A stretch of 64,000 nt of DNA from Paludibacteraceae bacterium (GTDB lineage Bacteria; Bacteroidota; Bacteroidia; Bacteroidales; Paludibacteraceae). The stretch is taken from the NCBI GenBank assembly GCA_017547145.1, contig JAFYQJ010000011.1, forward strand, positions 147,788 through 211,787, written 5' to 3'. The notes beneath the pieces are model-generated. The model was not told where the DNA came from. It worked only from the letters and a program-made list of their open reading frames with translations, and searched no databases. A program made the position numbers and the translations under genes. Below are positions 61,565 to 64,000 of the stretch, piece after piece; the first letter of the stretch is position 1, and each line of letters begins with the position of its first letter.

Positions 61565-63790
61565 TTAAAAATTTAGATTTAATGTAATTCCAAAAGTTAT
61601 TGGTTTCCCTTTTTGTAGAAAAGAATTTCCCATCGATACAAAATAAAAAGTATTGTATTTTGTATTAGTAAGATTTTTACCCCATAGGTCTATTGAAAAA
61701 TTCTTCATATTTAAGCTAATATTTGCAGCTAATAGAGCATAAAAATGTTGTTTATAAGAGTTTTCTTCATTCCAATAAATATCGCCAAAAGCACTAGTGT
61801 TAAGATTTAAATCAATTGATTTAAAAAAAGTATGATTAAATGGAATAGTATAATTTACAGCAGCTGTAAGTGTATGTTGAGGCACATAAGGCACGTATTT
61901 TTTAGCAAAATCGGATTTCCCATTGTTGTACTTTACAAATTTTGCGTTGGTATACCCATAGTTTAAATCGAAAGAAAGGTTTTTGTATCGAATGTTGGCC
62001 GAAAGTTCTGCACCTAAACTTCTGCTTCTACCAGCATTAGTCATAAGTCTTCCTGTTCCTTTTGTGGGAAAAATGGTTAATTGTTGATTGAAAACTTCTA
62101 TCCAAAACAATGTAGTAGCAATGGATAGATATGTATTGTTGATGTTACCTTTTGCCGAAAAACCTAATTCTGTATTAACGCATCTTTCGGGTTTGTAGGT
62201 GATGATGTCTGCTATTTCGTAAGAGTTGTTTTCGGAAAAATAAACTCCTAAATCTTCCATCATATTGTTCATCATTTTATTTTGTAGAATGTCCGAAAAC
62301 AACTGTGTATTAAAACCTCCTCCTTTGTATCCTTCTGAAACCGAAAGATATGCATTCCAATGTTTTTCTTTGTACGAAATAGCAAGTTTTGGTAATGCTT
62401 CTATGTACATTAAATGTTGCCTATTGGCAATATTAGTTTCTAAAAGTTTAAAATCAGGTTGTGTCAATGTAAATCGATAATGAATGTCGCTGTTTGAATT
62501 ATAAGAGAATTTACTGTATTCAAAATCGAGACGAATACCTGCTTCGATTTGCCATTTTTTTAGGCGATAGAAAGAAGTATGATATATAGCTGCATCAACA
62601 TTTTGTGTGATAAACTTGCTATCGATAATGAACGAATTTTCTAAAATATGAATTTCTTCAGTAGGAAATTCTTGCTGAATGCCATTGTTTGCATTTTTAA
62701 GAATAAGGCTGTCGATACCATCTTTTTTGAAAGTAACAGGGGCGTTCATTGTGTTGTGTTTGTACGAAAGCGATAGTCCTGTTATCCAATCCCAACCTTC
62801 TGTTGTTTTCTTTTTAGGCTTTAAGGATAATTCTTGTGTTACTACATGCTCGTTTTGTGCTTGCATTAAGGTGAAATAGGATAAAGGTTGATAGTCTTGA
62901 TCCATATTCATTTTGTCAAGAAGAAATTGATAAGAAGTCGTTCCGTTCAACTGATATTTTTCAAAATCGAAATTATAGTTTAAGCCCTCTAATAGATTGA
63001 TGCGTTGATAACTGCAAATGTCGTTGTAGTTGATAGATTTATTTGGTGCATGATAGGGGAATCCTCCTTGATTGACCCAATTAAAAATAAGCGAATTACT
63101 AAAATTGCTTGAGCTCCCTTCCCATTCAGTTTTCAATCGTGCTCCCAATTCGTTTGCCCAATCGCATTTTTTGTTATTAAAGCTATTAGTAAAAAAACCA
63201 TCGGTATGTTTAAAGTAGGCACTTGCACCAATGCCAACATTGTTTTTTGTTTTATGATAATGCGAAAGTCGAGTTTGTATGGTGTTGCCATTGCCGTAGC
63301 CAATAGAAAAACGTGTGCCTTGGTAAACTAATGGCGAAAGCGTTGTGATGTTAAAAACGCCGCCAATGGTGTTTTTGCCAAAAAGAGTCCCTTGTGGTCC
63401 TCTGTAAACTTCTAATGAGCGAATGTCGTATAAATCAGCATCAAATCCGTTTTTGTTGGCTATGCCAATGCCATCTATGTACATTCCAACTACGGGGTTG
63501 TCTATACGCGTACCCAATCCGCGAATATAGATAGACGAAGTCATTTTCGACCCATAGTCTGGAATATAAAGATTAGGCACGATGGCCGAAAAGTCCTTTA
63601 TTGCTACACGTTTTTCTTGTTCAATACGTTTAATGAAAAATTGCGAAATAGGCGATGAGTAGCTTTTTTGTAGCGTGTTTACTCGTTGGTTAGTTATTGT
63701 TATTTCGGTTAAAGTATCGTTTAGCTCGTTTTGTGTAGCAAAAAGAATTGTTGGGAATAATACAAAAAACAAGATATATATTTTTCTCAT
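61565..63790 (-). CDS. TonB-dependent outer-membrane receptor
   Basis: 741 residues with signal peptide (IYILFFVLFPTILFATQ). The plug domain has IRGLGTRIDNPVVGMYIDGI, LYDIRSLEVYRGPQGTLFGKN and TIGGVFNITT; the rest is a 22-strand barrel with aromatic C-terminal ending ITFGITLNLNF. There is no N-terminal carboxypeptidase-like extension, so it is not SusC-like; plug sequence is of the siderophore/vitamin-type receptor group. The TATCTTTG box (63824-63817) is its promoter. The substrate cannot be told. Confidence 0.94.
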   Translation of the reverse strand: MRKIYILFFVLFPTILFATQNELNDTLTEITITNQRVNTLQKSYSSPISQFFIKRIEQEKRVAIKDFSAIVPNLYIPDYGSKMTSSIYIRGLGTRIDNPVVGMYIDGIGIANKNGFDADLYDIRSLEVYRGPQGTLFGKNTIGGVFNITTLSPLVYQGTRFSIGYGNGNTIQTRLSHYHKTKNNVGIGASAYFKHTDGFFTNSFNNKKCDWANELGARLKTEWEGSSSNFSNSLIFNWVNQGGFPYHAPNKSINYNDICSYQRINLLEGLNYNFDFEKYQLNGTTSYQFLLDKMNMDQDYQPLSYFTLMQAQNEHVVTQELSLKPKKKTTEGWDWITGLSLSYKHNTMNAPVTFKKDGIDSLILKNANNGIQQEFPTEEIHILENSFIIDSKFITQNVDAAIYHTSFYRLKKWQIEAGIRLDFEYSKFSYNSNSDIHYRFTLTQPDFKLLETNIANRQHLMYIEALPKLAISYKEKHWNAYLSVSEGYKGGGFNTQLFSDILQNKMMNNMMEDLGVYFSENNSYEIADIITYKPERCVNTELGFSAKGNINNTYLSIATTLFWIEVFNQQLTIFPTKGTGRLMTNAGRSRSLGAELSANIRYKNLSFDLNYGYTNAKFVKYNNGKSDFAKKYVPYVPQHTLTAAVNYTIPFNHTFFKSIDLNLNTSAFGDIYWNEENSYKQHFYALLAANISLNMKNFSIDLWGKNLTNTKYNTFYFVSMGNSFLQKGKPITFGITLNLNF

Positions 63791-63816
63791 TTATAGCAAT
63801 CAAAAATTTTTAAATG

Positions 63817-63824
63817 CAAAGATA
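63817..63824 (-). promoter_or_regulatory. Promoter -7 box of the TonB receptor gene
   Basis: TATCTTTG on the minus strand, 27 bases before the ATG at 63790. Confidence 0.55.
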
Positions 63825-63901
63825 ATGTTGAGTACGGAATTTTTCAATCCTTATTTGTAGTGATTTTTTTATGAAAAGTTAAATAAACATAAACATTTTT
63901 T

Positions 63902-63909
63902 TATCTTTG
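63902..63909 (+). promoter_or_regulatory. Promoter -7 box pointing out of the window
   Basis: TATCTTTG on the plus strand, followed to the right by a GAAACCCGCT...AGCGAGCTTTC hairpin-like stretch and the (CA)n run. The gene it serves is beyond the edge. Confidence 0.4.
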
Positions 63910-63980
63910 TCCGTGTATGATGAACGTGTGCAACATATTATTTTCATTAGAAACCCGCTGCGAGCGTAGCGAGCTTTCTA

Positions 63981-64000
63981 CACACACACACACACACACA
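63981..64000. repeat. (CA)n simple sequence repeat at the window edge
   Basis: Ten uninterrupted CA units run to the last base, so the true length is unknown. It lies about 70 bases after a plus-strand promoter box. Confidence 0.8.

Overview
The window looks like chromosomal DNA of a low-GC member of the Bacteroidota, most likely order Bacteroidales. The evidence is lineage-typical genes (fused FeoA-FeoB with a small Cys-rich partner, long NusB, GldG, YbbR-YajC-NusB-CoaE cluster, an EF-G2 paralogue, Cbp1-like lipoprotein, hemerythrin/LuxR pair) and the promoter style: the -7 box TAnnTTTG recurs in front of many transcription units. The species cannot be named from the sequence.

Layout. 1-2644 (minus): end of a type I restriction-modification locus (hsdM) followed by a Fic protein cut by the window edge. 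2861-8296 (minus): ftsK-lolA-trxB-vanZ-dprA operon. 8398-9431 (minus): two ORFs that read as the frameshifted ends of one helicase/nuclease-like gene whose motor appears to be missing. 9516-21003: housekeeping genes on both strands (nth, a SHOCT lipid-exported protein, a U32 peptidase, nadA, dtd-mazG-deoC, a YqaA/membrane/DUF3783 trio, an M3 peptidase, lipocalin, ribF). 21147-24879 (minus): a three-gene membrane/PH-like set and uvrC. 24941-25246: an unidentified structured ncRNA with its own promoter and terminator. 25307-31732: small exported protein, apt, a perfect parS-like palindrome, mnmG, dapA, a DUF6913-like gene, ligA. 31903-34789 (plus): nusB-yajC-ybbR-coaE. 34796-36578: a decayed polymorphic-toxin-like array with two small intact genes directly coupled to toxin tails. 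36771-46053 (plus): EF-G2, cdd, a START-like protein, sod, gldG, an adhesin-like lipoprotein, anSME-like radical SAM, glutaminyl cyclase-like M28 peptidase, rnhB. 46126: tRNA-Gly. 46246-48663 (minus): hemerythrin/ScdA-like protein with an atypical LuxR regulator, then a lipoprotein. 49057-53310 (plus): feoAB, its Cys-rich partner, pckA. 53502-58644 (plus): a Sau3AI-type restriction-modification island with controller, DUF4145-like gene and BroN-Fic fusion. 58859-61049: SDR and aldehyde dehydrogenase. 61093-63790 (minus): TonB-dependent receptor with a small lipoprotein. The window ends in a (CA)n run.

The genes best connected by context are: DNA processing and division (ftsK, dprA), membrane protein export and CoA synthesis (yajC, coaE), ferrous iron uptake (feoAB plus Cys-rich protein, preceded by a short promoter-terminator unit), oxygen/iron stress (sod, hemerythrin, trxB), and two independent restriction-modification loci each accompanied by a Fic protein. 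The points most worth a second look are the toxin-immunity graveyard at 34.8-36.6 kb, the two related cruciform elements at 10.8 and 22.7 kb, the ncRNA at 25 kb, the parS-like site beside mnmG, and the A8 frameshift at 8943-8950.
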